DNA of 32,148 nucleotides from Amycolatopsis alkalitolerans (GCF_006152065.1 NZ_VDFW01000049.1:1-32148); one strand, 5' to 3'; positions 7,264 to 15,993 are shown, counted from the first letter of the stretch. Program-made: numbers and translations. The notes: generated by a model from the letters alone, not told the origin.

Positions 7264-7277
7264 GGGCCGTTGGGCCC
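7264..7277. promoter_or_regulatory. DosR-box-like site 3 (PNPOx operon / membrane protein divergent region)
   Basis: GGGCCGTTGGGCCC matches GGGACTTTNGNCCC at 10 of 12 defined positions and is a near palindrome. It lies 65 bases from the PNPOx start on the left and 78 bases from the ATG at 7356 on the right. If functional, the operon encoding the DosR-like regulator is itself box-controlled. Confidence 0.42.
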
Positions 7278-7355
7278 GGTGCGCCGTCACCAACACCCCG
7301 CATACGGATCCAGGCGCATCATGGAGGGAAAGCCACCGTGGCTGAGGGAGTCGCC

Positions 7356-8030
7356 ATGCATCCGATGCAGGATTTCGGGCCGCTGCTGTGGCCGTTCATC
7401 GTGCTGCTGTGGCTCGTGGTCTCGATGTATTCACGGGCGGTGCTGTACCGGCGGTCGCGAGCGCGCTCGCACGCCGGCCCGCGGCGCCCGCCCGTGCGGA
7501 CCGACGCGTCTGCGCCGCCGAAGTCGTTGCGGATGCGGTGGGACGAGGCACGCGAGCGCTACGGCCGGGTCGCGGCGGAGTACGGCGGGTACGAGTCCGA
7601 TCCGTTGCAGGTCCTGCGGCTGCCCGCGCTCGCCGATCCCGCGGTCCCCTCGACGAGCCGGTTCATCGACGCCTTCCACGAAGCGATGGCCCTGCACACC
7701 GAGCAGTTCCCGCCGGAGCCGATGGCGCGGAAGTTCGTCGAGGCGACGGAGACCGCCGACAAGGCGTGGGCCGCCGCGCGTGAGGCGGCCGAGAAGCTGC
7801 GCGCGTCCCGGTTCACCACGGACGAGCGGGCGCTGATCGCCCAGGGCATCAAACTGCTGGAACTCGCCCAGGGCGGCACCACCCCGGCCGAACAGGAAGC
7901 CGCGCTCGCCGCGGCACGCGGGGTGCTGGCGAAGCTGGAGCGCAGCGCCGGCACCCGGATCGACTGGCGGGTGCCCCGGCCGGCGCGCCGGGCGATCGAT
8001 CGTGGCATGCCTGGGCTGCCACCGGCCTGA
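7356..8030 (+). CDS. Conserved-looking protein with one N-terminal membrane anchor, function unknown
   Basis: A protein of 224 residues from ATG 7356 (GAGGGAG 5 bases upstream); a GTG at 7338 with GGAGGGA upstream would add six residues. Residues about 8-27 (PLLWPFIVLLWLVVSMYS) form one membrane helix followed by a basic stretch RRSRARS, so the body should be cytoplasmic. The rest is Ala/Glu/Arg-rich and predicted helical, with segments around SRFIDAFHEAMALHTEQFP and TADKAWAAAREAAEKL that could pack as a helical bundle. I recognise no catalytic motif and assign no function. It is 21 bases upstream of an M20 peptidase on the same strand and may be co-transcribed. It is divergent from the PNPOx-kinase operon, sharing the candidate box at 7264. 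Confidence 0.8.
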   Translation: MHPMQDFGPLLWPFIVLLWLVVSMYSRAVLYRRSRARSHAGPRRPPVRTDASAPPKSLRMRWDEARERYGRVAAEYGGYESDPLQVLRLPALADPAVPSTSRFIDAFHEAMALHTEQFPPEPMARKFVEATETADKAWAAAREAAEKLRASRFTTDERALIAQGIKLLELAQGGTTPAEQEAALAAARGVLAKLERSAGTRIDWRVPRPARRAIDRGMPGLPPA

Positions 8031-8051
8031 CCGGCCGGATGATAGGAATGC

Positions 8052-9368
8052 GTGGTGAGCCAGATCGAGACCGCGGTCGCCGAGGCCGTCACGCTGACCA
8101 GCGAGCTGATCCGCATCGACACCACCAACACGGGCGATCCGGAAACGCTGGTGGGGGAGCGGGTGGCCGCCGAGTACGTGGCGGAGAAGCTCACCGAGGT
8201 CGGGTACGAGATCGAATACGTCGAGTCGGGCGGGAAGAACCGGCACAACGTCATCACCCGGCTGCCCGGCGCCGACCCCAGTCGCGGCGCCCTGCTGGTG
8301 CACGGCCATCTCGACGTCGTGCCCGCCGATCCGGCCGAGTGGTCGGTGCACCCGTTCTCGGGCGCGATCCAGGACGGGTACGTGTGGGGACGCGGCGCGG
8401 TCGACATGAAGGACATGGTCGGCATGACCCTCGCCCTCGCCCGGCACTACAAGCGTGAGGGAATCGTCCCGCCGCGCGACATGGTGTTCGCATTCCTGGC
8501 CGACGAGGAGGCCGGCGGCAAGTTCGGCGCGCAGTGGCTGGTGGAGCACCGGCCGGAGTTGTTCGAGGGCGTGACCGAGGCGATCAGCGAGGTCGGCGGC
8601 TTCTCCGTGACCTTGAAGGACGGCGTGCGCGCCTACCTCATCGAAACCGCGGAGAAGGGCATCCGGTGGATGAAGCTGCGCGTGCGCGGTACCGCCGGGC
8701 ACGGCTCGATGATCCACCGCGACAACGCCGTCACGAAGCTGTCGGAGGCGGTCGCGCGGCTCGGCAACCACCGGTTCCCGCTCGTGCTGACCGATTCGGT
8801 GCGTGAGTTCCTCGCCGGGATCACCGAGATCACCGGCTGGGACTTCCCGGAGGATGATCTCGACGGCGCGGTCGCGAAACTCGGGAACATCTCGCGCATG
8901 ATCGGCGCCACCCTGCGCGACACCGCGAACCCGACGATGCTGACCGCCGGCTACAAGTCGAACGTGATCCCGTCGGTCGCGGAGGCGGCGGTGGACTGCC
9001 GGATCCTGCCGGGACGGCTGGAGGCCTTCGACCGCGAACTGGACGAGATCCTCGGGCCGGACATCGAGAAGGAGTGGATGGAACTGCCGCCGGTCGAGAC
9101 GACATTCGACGGCGCTCTGGTCGACGCGATGACCGCGGCGGTGGTCGGGGAGGACCCGGGCGCGCGCGCCCTGCCGTACATGCTCTCCGGCGGCACGGAC
9201 GCCAAGGCGTTCCAGTCGCTGGGCATCCGCAACTTCGGCTTCGCCCCACTGAAGCTGCCGGCCGAGCTGGACTTTTCCGGCCTGTTCCACGGGGTCGACG
9301 AGCGCGTCCCGGTCGAGGCGCTCGAGTTCGGCACCCGCGTACTGGACCGGTTCTTCAGAACGGCCTAA
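8052..9368 (+). CDS. M20 family metallopeptidase (ArgE/DapE/CPG2-like)
   Basis: A protein of 438 residues starting with tandem GTG codons (8052 or 8055), with TAGGA just upstream. Co-catalytic dizinc motifs are visible: VHGHLDVVPAD (H86, D88), GRGAVDMKD (D118), ADEEAGG (E152 base, E153 ligand), then TAGHGSMIHRDNAV for the lid domain and a C-terminal FHGVDERVPVE with the last His. It should cleave a small peptide or acyl-amino acid in the cytoplasm; the exact substrate cannot be told. M. tuberculosis Rv2141c has a similar size and neighbourhood. A second, clearly related M20 enzyme lies at 22363-23652. Its TAA stop overlaps the stop of the convergent DUF5703 gene by 3 bases. Confidence 0.93.
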   Translation: MVSQIETAVAEAVTLTSELIRIDTTNTGDPETLVGERVAAEYVAEKLTEVGYEIEYVESGGKNRHNVITRLPGADPSRGALLVHGHLDVVPADPAEWSVHPFSGAIQDGYVWGRGAVDMKDMVGMTLALARHYKREGIVPPRDMVFAFLADEEAGGKFGAQWLVEHRPELFEGVTEAISEVGGFSVTLKDGVRAYLIETAEKGIRWMKLRVRGTAGHGSMIHRDNAVTKLSEAVARLGNHRFPLVLTDSVREFLAGITEITGWDFPEDDLDGAVAKLGNISRMIGATLRDTANPTMLTAGYKSNVIPSVAEAAVDCRILPGRLEAFDRELDEILGPDIEKEWMELPPVETTFDGALVDAMTAAVVGEDPGARALPYMLSGGTDAKAFQSLGIRNFGFAPLKLPAELDFSGLFHGVDERVPVEALEFGTRVLDRFFRTA

Positions 9369-9583
9369 GAGGCCAGGTAGCCGACTTCGGCGGGCCGTCG
9401 CTTGCGGCGCAGCCACACCCGCCGCGAGCCGTCGGAGTACAGCCGCACCGTCGAAAGTTCCCAGCCCGCGAACTCGGCGTGGATCGACAGCTGGGTCGCG
9501 GCGGCGCGCCGGGACACCCCCGGCGGCAGCTGGAGCCGCCGGTACTCCCAGTCCGCGTCGACCACCGCCTCGGATGTGTTCAT
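9365..9583 (-). CDS. DUF5703-type small protein
   Basis: A protein of 72 residues. It carries DADWEYRRLQLPPGVSRRAA, then AEFAGWELSTVRLYSDG, then a basic RRVWLRRKRR, which fits the DUF5703 family of actinobacteria. No function is known. The start ATG (9583) overlaps the stop of the lipoprotein gene as ATGA, so it is translationally coupled to it. Its stop overlaps the stop of the convergent M20 gene. A small protein beside an LppL-like lipoprotein and uppP resembles the order Rv2136c-Rv2137c-Rv2138 in M. tuberculosis (recalled, moderate certainty). Confidence 0.8.
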   Translation of the reverse strand: MNTSEAVVDADWEYRRLQLPPGVSRRAAATQLSIHAEFAGWELSTVRLYSDGSRRVWLRRKRRPAEVGYLAS

Positions 9584-10581
9584 GGTTGGATCACCTGGAT
9601 TCCTTCTCCCGTTGCCGATCCGACGTAGACCGTGCCGGTCTGCCCGTCGACCGTGACCGAGTTCGGCTGGCGCACGGCCGGGAAGCGGTACTTCTCGACC
9701 GGTTCGCCCCCGCGCACGTCGAAGCCCACCACCTCGTTACGCGCGGTGAGCGTCACCCAGGCCAGATGGCGCGGCGCGTCGTAGGCGATGCCGTAGACGC
9801 CGCCGGGGACCGGGTACATCTGCCGCAGCAGGAACGGGTCCGTGGAGAACGCGAGCAGCGCCCCGGCCCGCGTGTCGGTCACCAGGACACGCCCGTAGGA
9901 GTCGGCCACCGCGTTGGTCGCCCCTTCGCCCGCGCGCAGGCCCTGGCCGATCGTGCCGCCGTCGACGTCCACCAGGAACACCGCCGTGCGCAGCCGGTCG
10001 AGTACGACGGTCTGGTTCCCGCTTCGCACGACCGCGTCCGCGCTGTAGAGGCCGCCGGTGATGGACTTGACGAACTTGCCGTCCTGGTACACGTCGACGG
10101 ACTTGCGGTCCCGGACCGCGACCAGCGTCTTGCCCCCGTCGGCGATCGCGCCGGCGGGCTGTCCCGGGACGGCCAGGTCGCTCTTCTGCCCGGTCACCGA
10201 AATGCTGGTGACGTGGCCGGCCGACGGCGCGAGCAGCCGGCCGCCGCCGAAGCTGAGCTGCTCGACGACGCCGGGCACGCTCACGCGCACCGGCGCGGCG
10301 CCCGGATCCCCGAGCTGGTACAGCAGGACGGCGGGGGGCTGGCCGACCGCGACCGCGAGCACCCCGTCCGCCGGGTCCGCGGCCATCGCCGTCACGTTCC
10401 CGGCCGGGAGCACGGTCCCGGCGGGTGGCGCCGCCGGCGCGGGCGACTGCACCGCCGTCGCCGCGACCGGGTTGGCCACGATCTGCAGCGCGTCGTCACC
10501 TTTGCCGGTTTGCGAGGAGCAGGCACTCAGCAGCAGCGCACCCGCCACCGGTAGCGCCACCGCCATCGTGGACCTCCGCAC
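9580..10581 (-). CDS. Beta-propeller lipoprotein (LppL-like)
   Basis: A protein of 333 residues from GTG 10581, which has GGAGG 4 bases upstream. It begins VRRSTMAVALPVAGALLLSACSS: a basic n-region, a hydrophobic core and the lipobox LLSAC, so it should be lipid-anchored outside the membrane. After a Pro/Ala-rich linker (about 25-60), repeated strands such as NVTAMAADPADGVLAVAVG, GKTLVAVRDRKSVDVYQDG and QPNSVTVDGQTGTVYVGSA suggest a YncE/NHL-type beta-propeller. An upstream in-frame start at 10638 would give an unusually long n-region. It is first in a coupled pair with DUF5703. The likely relative is LppL (Rv2138) of M. tuberculosis; the function is unknown and probably in envelope binding or scaffolding. 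Confidence 0.87.
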   Translation of the reverse strand: MRRSTMAVALPVAGALLLSACSSQTGKGDDALQIVANPVAATAVQSPAPAAPPAGTVLPAGNVTAMAADPADGVLAVAVGQPPAVLLYQLGDPGAAPVRVSVPGVVEQLSFGGGRLLAPSAGHVTSISVTGQKSDLAVPGQPAGAIADGGKTLVAVRDRKSVDVYQDGKFVKSITGGLYSADAVVRSGNQTVVLDRLRTAVFLVDVDGGTIGQGLRAGEGATNAVADSYGRVLVTDTRAGALLAFSTDPFLLRQMYPVPGGVYGIAYDAPRHLAWVTLTARNEVVGFDVRGGEPVEKYRFPAVRQPNSVTVDGQTGTVYVGSATGEGIQVIQP

Positions 10582-10633
10582 CCGACCTCCGGACTTCCCG
10601 ATCGGCCCCAGCATGCTCCACAATGCCCGCCAC

Positions 10634-10652
10634 GTCACCTGTGTGTCACCTG
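10634..10652. repeat. Tandem GTCACCTG repeats at one helical turn
   Basis: GTCACCTG occurs at 10634-10641 and again at 10645-10652, 11 bases apart, between the aldo/keto reductase stop and the lipoprotein start. Same-face spacing could mark a dimeric regulator site for the lipoprotein promoter, but chance is not excluded. Confidence 0.3.
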
Positions 10653-10656
10653 CTTG

Positions 10657-11616
10657 TCATGTCGGCCACCGCTCCGGGTAACCGAATCCGATCGCGCTGA
10701 CGTCGTCGAGCGCGGCTTTGATGGCCCTGGGTAGCACGATTTCCTCGGCCGCGAGAGAGCCCGTGAGCTGCCCGGTGTCCCGCGCGCCGACCACCGGCGC
10801 GATCACTCCCGGCTGGTCGCGCACCCAGGCGAGCGCGACCGCCAGCGGTGAGGTGCCGAGCCCGTCCGCCGCGGTCGACACCGCCTCCACGATCCGCGCC
10901 GCACGTTCGGTGCGGTGCTGTTCGACGTACCCGGCGTAGGCCGCAGACGCGCCTCGCGAGTCGGCAGGGGTGCCGGTGCGGTACTTGCCGGTGAGCACGC
11001 CGCGGCCGAGCGGGGCCCACGGCAGCAGCCCGAGGCCGTGATAGCCGGCGGCCGGCACGACCTCACGTTCGATGCCGCGTTCGACCAGGGAGTACTCGGC
11101 CTGCGCCGACACCAGCGCCGTGCTTTTCGCGGCGGCCGTGGCGAGTTGCCAGCCCGAGTAGTTCGAGACGCCGGCATAGCGGACCTTACCCGAGCCGACG
11201 GCGTACTCGATCGCGGAGAGTGTCTCCTCCAGCGGCACCGTGGCGTCCCACGAATGCAGCTGCCACAGGTCGATATGGCTGACGCCGAGCCGGCGCAGGG
11301 ACCCGTCGAGCGCCGCGAGCAGCGCGCCGCGGGAGGCGCCACCGCCGAACGGGCCGTCCGACCGGCGCGCGACCGCCTTCGTCGCGAGCACGATGTCCTC
11401 GCGCGGCACCACGTCGGCGAGCAGGCCACCCAGGATCCGCTCGCATTCGCCGTCGGCGTAGACGTCCGCGGTGTCCACGAGCGTGCCGCCGGCGTCCACG
11501 AACGCGATCAGCTGGCTCGCCGCCTCGTCCGCGTCGGTCTCGCCGCCCCAGCTCATGGTGCCCAGCGCCATCCTGGAGACGCGGAGTCCCGACCTGCCCA
11601 GCTGCCGCTTCTCCAT
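10657..11616 (-). CDS. Aldo/keto reductase
   Basis: A protein of 319 residues starting [24 protein letters not shown]. The catalytic tetrad is present: D48 and Y53 in DTADVY, K80 in LATK, H121 in LWQLHSWD. The TIM barrel continues through [26 protein letters not shown] and [16 protein letters not shown] to the NADPH-binding end [12 protein letters not shown]. It reduces aldehydes or ketones with NADPH; the substrate is not predictable. The ribosome site is weak (only CTCTGTGGC before the ATG), so transcripts may be nearly leaderless. It is divergent from uppP (115 bases) and lies 75 bases upstream of the lipoprotein gene on the same strand. Confidence 0.93.
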   Translation of the reverse strand: MEKRQLGRSGLRVSRMALGTMSWGGETDADEAASQLIAFVDAGGTLVDTADVYADGECERILGGLLADVVPREDIVLATKAVARRSDGPFGGGASRGALLAALDGSLRRLGVSHIDLWQLHSWDATVPLEETLSAIEYAVGSGKVRYAGVSNYSGWQLATAAAKSTALVSAQAEYSLVERGIEREVVPAAGYHGLGLLPWAPLGRGVLTGKYRTGTPADSRGASAAYAGYVEQHRTERAARIVEAVSTAADGLGTSPLAVALAWVRDQPGVIAPVVGARDTGQLTGSLAAEEIVLPRAIKAALDDVSAIGFGYPERWPT

Positions 11617-11731
11617 GCCACAGAGAGTAACTGGGGGGTTCGCAGGTAAGCCCGACGGCTCCGCGATCAACGGGGCCGATACCCTTTCGCACCGTGCAAA
11701 ACAGACTTCTCGCCCCCAGGGTGGGGTGATC

Positions 11732-12568
11732 ATGGGCTGGTTCGAAGCGCTCGTCCTCGGCCTCGTCCAGGGCCTGACCGAGTTCCTTCCCATCTCCTCG
11801 AGCGCGCACCTGCGCATCACGGCCGCGCTGGTCGGCTGGGACGACCCTGGCGCCGCGTTCACCGCGGTCATCCAGATCGGCACCGAGCTCGCGGTGATCA
11901 TCTACTTCGGACGCAGGATCGGGCGGATCCTGCGCGCCTGGTTCCTGTCGATCTTCCACCGCGAATGGCGGGCCGATCCGGACGCCAGGATGGGCTGGCT
12001 GGTGATCGTCGGCTCGATCCCGATCGTCGTGCTGGGCCTGCTGTTCCAGGACGACATCCACTCCACGTTCCGCGATCTGCGGATCACCGCGACCGTGCTG
12101 ATCGTGTTCGGGCTCATCCTGGCGATCGCGGACCGGGTCGGGCCCCAGCGCCGCACGCTCGACGACCTGACCGTGCCGCACGGCCTCGGCTACGGGCTCG
12201 CGCAGGCGCTGGCGCTCGTGCCGGGCGTCTCACGCTCGGGCGGGACGATCACCGGCGGCCTGCTGCTCGGCTACACGCGCGCGGAGGCGACGGAGTACTC
12301 GTTCCTGCTGGCGGTGCCCGCCGTGCTCGGCTCGGGTTTCTACGAGATCAGCAAGATCGGCGAAGGGACGAGCCCGCAGTGGGGTCCGACGATCCTGGCG
12401 ACGCTCGTCTCGTTCGGCGTCGGCTACCTGGTGATCTCGTGGCTGATGCGGTTCATCAAGACGCGCAGCTACCTGGTGTTCGTGCTCTACCGGCTGGCGC
12501 TCGGCGCGGCGCTGTTCGTGCTGATCGCCACCGGGGTGCTCGACCCGAAGGCGGGGCCCGTTTTCTGA
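11732..12568 (+). CDS. uppP: Undecaprenyl-diphosphatase UppP/BacA
   Basis: A protein of 278 residues. ATG 11732 with GGGG 5 bases upstream gives the classic [20 protein letters not shown] start. The two family signatures are [14 protein letters not shown] (E17, S22-24, H26) and [14 protein letters not shown] (164-174, with R168). About eight membrane segments are visible. The enzyme removes a phosphate from undecaprenyl pyrophosphate at the membrane, recycling the lipid carrier for peptidoglycan and other wall polymers; it also gives bacitracin resistance when abundant. Fifteen bases downstream begins the histidine phosphatase, a pairing also seen in mycobacteria (Rv2136c-Rv2135c). Confidence 0.97.
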   Translation: MGWFEALVLGLVQGLTEFLPISSSAHLRITAALVGWDDPGAAFTAVIQIGTELAVIIYFGRRIGRILRAWFLSIFHREWRADPDARMGWLVIVGSIPIVVLGLLFQDDIHSTFRDLRITATVLIVFGLILAIADRVGPQRRTLDDLTVPHGLGYGLAQALALVPGVSRSGGTITGGLLLGYTRAEATEYSFLLAVPAVLGSGFYEISKIGEGTSPQWGPTILATLVSFGVGYLVISWLMRFIKTRSYLVFVLYRLALGAALFVLIATGVLDPKAGPVF

Positions 12569-12583
12569 CGTAGGGTGGCGGCT

Positions 12584-13294
12584 GTGGCAACAGTGATCCT
12601 TCTGCGGCACGGCCGCTCGTCCGCGAACGGTTCGGGCGTGCTGGCCGGCCGGACCCCCAAGGTGGGGCTCGACGACACCGGCCGCGGCCAGGCCAAGGCC
12701 CTGCCCGGACGTCTCGCCGGCGTACCCCTGGCCGGGGTCGTGGTGTCGCCCATGCTGCGCTGCAAGCAGACGGTCGCGCCGCTGCTCGAGGGGCGCGAGC
12801 TCGCCAGGACCGTGGAACCCCGGCTATCCGAAGTGGACTATGGCGAGTGGACCGGCCGCGAACTCAAGACCCTGCTGAAGGAACCGCTGTGGAAGGTCGT
12901 GCAGTCGCACCCGTCCGCGGCGGTGTTCCCCGGCGGCGAGGGGCTCGCCTCGATGCAGGCCCGGGCCGTCGCGGCCGTCCGCGAGCACGACGCGCGGATC
13001 ACCGCCGAACACGGTGACCACGCGATCTGGCTGCTGTGCAGCCACGGAGACGTGCTCAAGGCGATCCTCGCCGACGCGCTGGGGCAGCATCTGGACTCGT
13101 TCCAGCGGATCGTGGTCGATCCCGCTTCGGTCTCCGTCGTGCGCTACACCGAGACGCGGCCGTTCGTGGTGCGGGTCAACGACCACGGCTCGGATTTCGC
13201 GGGGGTGGTGCCCCCGCCGCCCAAGCGAGGTAGGAAGAAGGCGTCCTCCGACGCCGAGATCGGAGGCTCGACCGGCCGAAAGGACCAGGCGTGA
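12584..13294 (+). CDS. Histidine phosphatase, MSMEG_4193-type
   Basis: A protein of 236 residues from GTG 12584 (MATVILLRHGRSSANGSG); a GTG at 12575 would add three residues. The catalytic R8-H9-G10 motif, the acid in LSEVDYGEWTGRE, and the second His in LLCSHGDVLKAIL are all present. The C-terminal 40 residues (VVPPPPKRGRKKASS onwards) are basic and probably disordered. Family members are broad phosphomonoesterases; some act as glucosyl-3-phosphoglycerate phosphatases in mycobacteria, but this close family is not assigned. It lies in an apparent operon: uppP 15 bases upstream, and its stop overlaps the M3 peptidase GTG start (GTGA). Confidence 0.9.
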   Translation: MATVILLRHGRSSANGSGVLAGRTPKVGLDDTGRGQAKALPGRLAGVPLAGVVVSPMLRCKQTVAPLLEGRELARTVEPRLSEVDYGEWTGRELKTLLKEPLWKVVQSHPSAAVFPGGEGLASMQARAVAAVREHDARITAEHGDHAIWLLCSHGDVLKAILADALGQHLDSFQRIVVDPASVSVVRYTETRPFVVRVNDHGSDFAGVVPPPPKRGRKKASSDAEIGGSTGRKDQA

Positions 13295-15348
13295 CTGAGC
13301 TTGCACCGGACAACCCGTTCGCGAAGCCGAGTGAACTGCCGTACGGGCTGCCGCCGTTCGATCGGATCGGCGAGGAGCACTACGCGCCCGCGTTCGAGGC
13401 CGGGCTTGCCGGGCACGCGGCCGAGGTCGAGGCCATCGCGGCGAATCCCGGGCCGGCGACCTTCGACAACACGGTGGTCGCGCTGGAACGGTCCGGCCGC
13501 CTGCTTTCGCGCGTGGCGTCGGTGTTCTTCAACCTGACCTCGTCCGACACCAACCCGGTGCTGCAGGACCTGCAGGCGCAGATCGCGCCCAAGCTGGCCG
13601 CGCACCACGACGCGATCCACCTGAACCCTCGCCTGTACGCGAGGATCCGCGAGCTGTTCGAGAACCGCGAGTCCCTCGGCCTCGACCCGGAGTCGGCCTG
13701 GCTGCTCGAGCGGGTGCACACCGACTTCCAGCGTGCGGGCGCCGGGCTGGGCGGGCCCGAGCAGGAGCGGCTGCGCGCGCTCAACGAGGAACTGTCCACT
13801 TTGAGCACCCGGTTCCAGGAGAACCTGTTGCGGGACACCAATGACCTGGCGGTCATGGTGGAGGACGAGCGCGAGCTGGCCGGCCTGTCCGCGGGCGCGG
13901 TCGCCGCGGCGAAGGAGGCGGCGAACGCGCGCGGCGAGCAGGGCCGGTACCTGCTGAGCCTGAACCTGCCCACGTCGCAGCCGCTGCTGGCGTCGCTGGA
14001 GAACCGCGGGCTGCGGGAGCGGCTGTTCCGGGCTTCGACTTCCCGGGGCGCCCGCGGCAACGACAACGACAACAGCGAGGTGCTCACCCGGCTCGCCGTG
14101 CTGCGCGCCGAGCGCGCGGCGCTGCTGGGCTACCCGCATCACGCCGCGTATGTGATCTCCGACGAGACGGCCCGCACCTCGGAAGCGGCGGTCGGCCTGC
14201 TGGAACGGCTCGCACCGGCGGCGGTCGCGAACGCGAAGCGGGATGCCGAAGAGCTGCGGCGGTACCTGGAGGAGGATCTCCCGGGCGCGAAGCTGGAGCC
14301 GTGGGACTGGGCGTTCTACGCGGAGCGGGTGCGCAAGGCCCGTTACGACCTCGACGAGGCGACGCTGCGGCCGTACTTCGAACTGGACCGCGTGGTGCGC
14401 GACGGGGTGTTCTTCGCGGCGAACCGGTTGTACGGGCTGAGTTTCAGCGAGCGGCACGACCTGCCGGTGTACCGCCCGGAGGTGCGGGTGTTCGAGGTCT
14501 TCGACGCCGACGGCTCGCCGCTCGGGCTGTTCCTCGGCGACTACTACACGCGCGACTCCAAGCGCGGCGGCGCGTGGATGAACACCTTCGCCGACCAGTC
14601 GGAACTTCTGGGGGAACGGCCGGTCGTGGTGAACAACCTCAACATCTCCCGCCCGCCGGAGGGCGAGCCGACGCTGCTGAGCTACGACGAGGTCATCACG
14701 CTGTTCCACGAGTTCGGCCATGCGCTGCACGCGCTGATGTCCGCGGTGCGATACCCGGCGTTCTCGGGGACGAACGTGCCGCGGGACTTCGTCGAGTACC
14801 CCTCGCAGGTCAACGAGATGTGGATGCTGTGGCCGGAGGTGCTGGCGAACTACGCCAAGCACCACAAGACGGGGGAGCCGCTGCCGCGGCGGCTGGTCGA
14901 GCGGCTGGAGGAGTCGGCGCGGTACGGCCAGGGCTACTCGACGACGGAGTACCTCGCGGCGGCGCTGCTCGATCAGGCGTGGCACGGCATTTCGCCCGAC
15001 GACCACATCGGCGAGGTGGCCGGGTTCGAGGCGGCGGCGCTGGAGAAGGCGGGTGTGGCGCTGCACGTGGTCCCGCCGCGCTACCGCAGCACGTACTTCG
15101 CGCACGTGTTCAGCGGCGGCTACTCGGCGGGGTACTACTCGTATATCTGGAGCGAGGTGCTCGACGCCGACACCGTGGAGTGGTTCCGCGAGAACGGCGG
15201 GCTGAAGCGGGAGAACGGCGACCACTTCCGCCGCGAACTGCTCAGCCGCGGCGGCAGCGTCGACTCGATGGCGGCGTTCCGCACCTTCCGCGGCCACGAC
15301 CCGGAGATCACCCCGCTCCTCAACCGCCGCGGCCTGACCACCGCCTGA
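13291..15348 (+). CDS. M3 family oligopeptidase (Dcp / OpdA-like)
   Basis: A protein of 685 residues; GTG 13291 overlaps the previous stop. The family-length thimet oligopeptidase fold is visible: N-terminal helical part (PPFDRIGEEHYAPAFEAG, then TFDNTVVALERSG), and a catalytic core with zinc motif FHEFGHALH (H473, E474, H477) and the third ligand Glu in QVNEMWM. YYSYIWSEVLDAD near the end and FRGHDPEITPLL at the C terminus are also typical of Dcp. No signal peptide is visible, so it should degrade short peptides in the cytoplasm. Its coupling to uppP and the phosphatase is not the usual mycobacterial arrangement. A hairpin follows the stop. Confidence 0.95.
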   Translation: MTELAPDNPFAKPSELPYGLPPFDRIGEEHYAPAFEAGLAGHAAEVEAIAANPGPATFDNTVVALERSGRLLSRVASVFFNLTSSDTNPVLQDLQAQIAPKLAAHHDAIHLNPRLYARIRELFENRESLGLDPESAWLLERVHTDFQRAGAGLGGPEQERLRALNEELSTLSTRFQENLLRDTNDLAVMVEDERELAGLSAGAVAAAKEAANARGEQGRYLLSLNLPTSQPLLASLENRGLRERLFRASTSRGARGNDNDNSEVLTRLAVLRAERAALLGYPHHAAYVISDETARTSEAAVGLLERLAPAAVANAKRDAEELRRYLEEDLPGAKLEPWDWAFYAERVRKARYDLDEATLRPYFELDRVVRDGVFFAANRLYGLSFSERHDLPVYRPEVRVFEVFDADGSPLGLFLGDYYTRDSKRGGAWMNTFADQSELLGERPVVVNNLNISRPPEGEPTLLSYDEVITLFHEFGHALHALMSAVRYPAFSGTNVPRDFVEYPSQVNEMWMLWPEVLANYAKHHKTGEPLPRRLVERLEESARYGQGYSTTEYLAAALLDQAWHGISPDDHIGEVAGFEAAALEKAGVALHVVPPRYRSTYFAHVFSGGYSAGYYSYIWSEVLDADTVEWFRENGGLKRENGDHFRRELLSRGGSVDSMAAFRTFRGHDPEITPLLNRRGLTTA

Positions 15349-15355
15349 GCGACAC

Positions 15356-15393
15356 GAGAGGCTCCAATGCGGAAGTTTACGTCGGAGTCTCTC
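15356..15393. terminator. Hairpin between convergent M3 peptidase and DUF5615 genes
   Basis: Arms 15356-15365 (GAGAGGCTCC) and 15384-15393 (GGAGTCTCTC) pair over 10 bp with one G-U, around an 18-base loop. It lies just after the M3 stop. There is no U-run, so it may be a weak terminator or an mRNA stabiliser. Confidence 0.5.
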
Positions 15394-15397
15394 ACAT

Positions 15398-15763
15398 CTA
15401 GTCGGTGCGGTCGGCGTGGACGATGAGTTGCTGAGGCCCGAGCTCCACGAGATCCGCTTCAGCCAGGATCTCGGCGATGGTGCCGAGATGTTTCTCAAAA
15501 AGGGCCAGGAGGTCGTGGTTCGAGACATTGCCTGTCGCGACGATCAACAGCCGGCGCGGTGTGCCCCTGAGCAGATGGCCGTCCCGAAAGTCGCGGTCTT
15601 TGCTTATGACGACTCGGTCCTCGGCATCCGCGAGCTCGGCTATGTCCTCGTCCCTGCTGTGATTGCCGTCGGGCAACGCTGTCGTGTGGACACAGTCGTG
15701 ACCGGCTGCGTCGAGAAAGCGGGCCAAGCGCGCGGGCAGCTGCGCGTCAACGACAAATCTCAC
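15398..15763 (-). CDS. DUF5615 PIN-like protein, probable toxin
   Basis: A protein of 121 residues from GTG 15763, which overlaps the DUF433 stop as GTGA. It opens MRFVVDAQLPARLARFLDAAGHD; D6 is the usual first PIN acid. Acid residues continue in NHSRDEDIAELA and in the typical VVISKDRDF (D56, D58). This is the DUF5615 (Mut7-C/PIN-like) family, which is paired with DUF433 genes in VapBC-like toxin-antitoxin modules. It probably cuts RNA when free, but no cutting activity is shown for most members. Gene order (antitoxin first, coupled) fits such a module. Confidence 0.88.
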   Translation of the reverse strand: MRFVVDAQLPARLARFLDAAGHDCVHTTALPDGNHSRDEDIAELADAEDRVVISKDRDFRDGHLLRGTPRRLLIVATGNVSNHDLLALFEKHLGTIAEILAEADLVELGPQQLIVHADRTD

Positions 15764-15993
15764 GCGGCGTTGAGCGGCACGACCCTGCGTTGCCCGGCGG
15801 CCAGCGCGCCGAACTCGAGGGCTGCCAGCAGATCGTCCTGCTCCAGATCGGGGTAGTCCTCGAGGATCTCGCCGATACTCATACCCGAGGCGAGCAGCTC
15901 GAGCAGGTTCTCGACCGGATAGCGCATTCCGCGGATCACGGGTTGGCCGTGACAGATCGAGGGATCAGACGTGATCCGGTCGAGTCGGGACAT
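15760..15993 (-). CDS. DUF433 protein, probable antitoxin
   Basis: A protein of 77 residues. It contains ITSDPSICHGQPVIRGMRYPV followed by LLASGMSIGEILEDYPDLEQDDLLAAL, the textbook DUF433 pattern, a small winged-helix-like DNA-binding fold. It should bind and neutralise the DUF5615 protein and repress its own promoter (family inference). The ATG at 15993 lies 66 bases beyond the mdh stop, with a strong hairpin between. Its promoter must therefore lie inside or beside that hairpin, or it depends on read-through. Confidence 0.88.
   Translation of the reverse strand: MSRLDRITSDPSICHGQPVIRGMRYPVENLLELLASGMSIGEILEDYPDLEQDDLLAALEFGALAAGQRRVVPLNAA

Noticed and set aside
5648..7264. Open frame of 538 codons on the plus strand opposite the kinase and PNPOx genes
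   Set aside because: The opposite strand encodes kinase H-box and PNPOx motifs; the plus frame shows none.
13144..15528. Open frame of 794 codons on the minus strand opposite the M3 peptidase
   Set aside because: Val/Arg/Gln-rich shadow of a gene with an intact HEFGH motif, and it runs into the toxin gene region.
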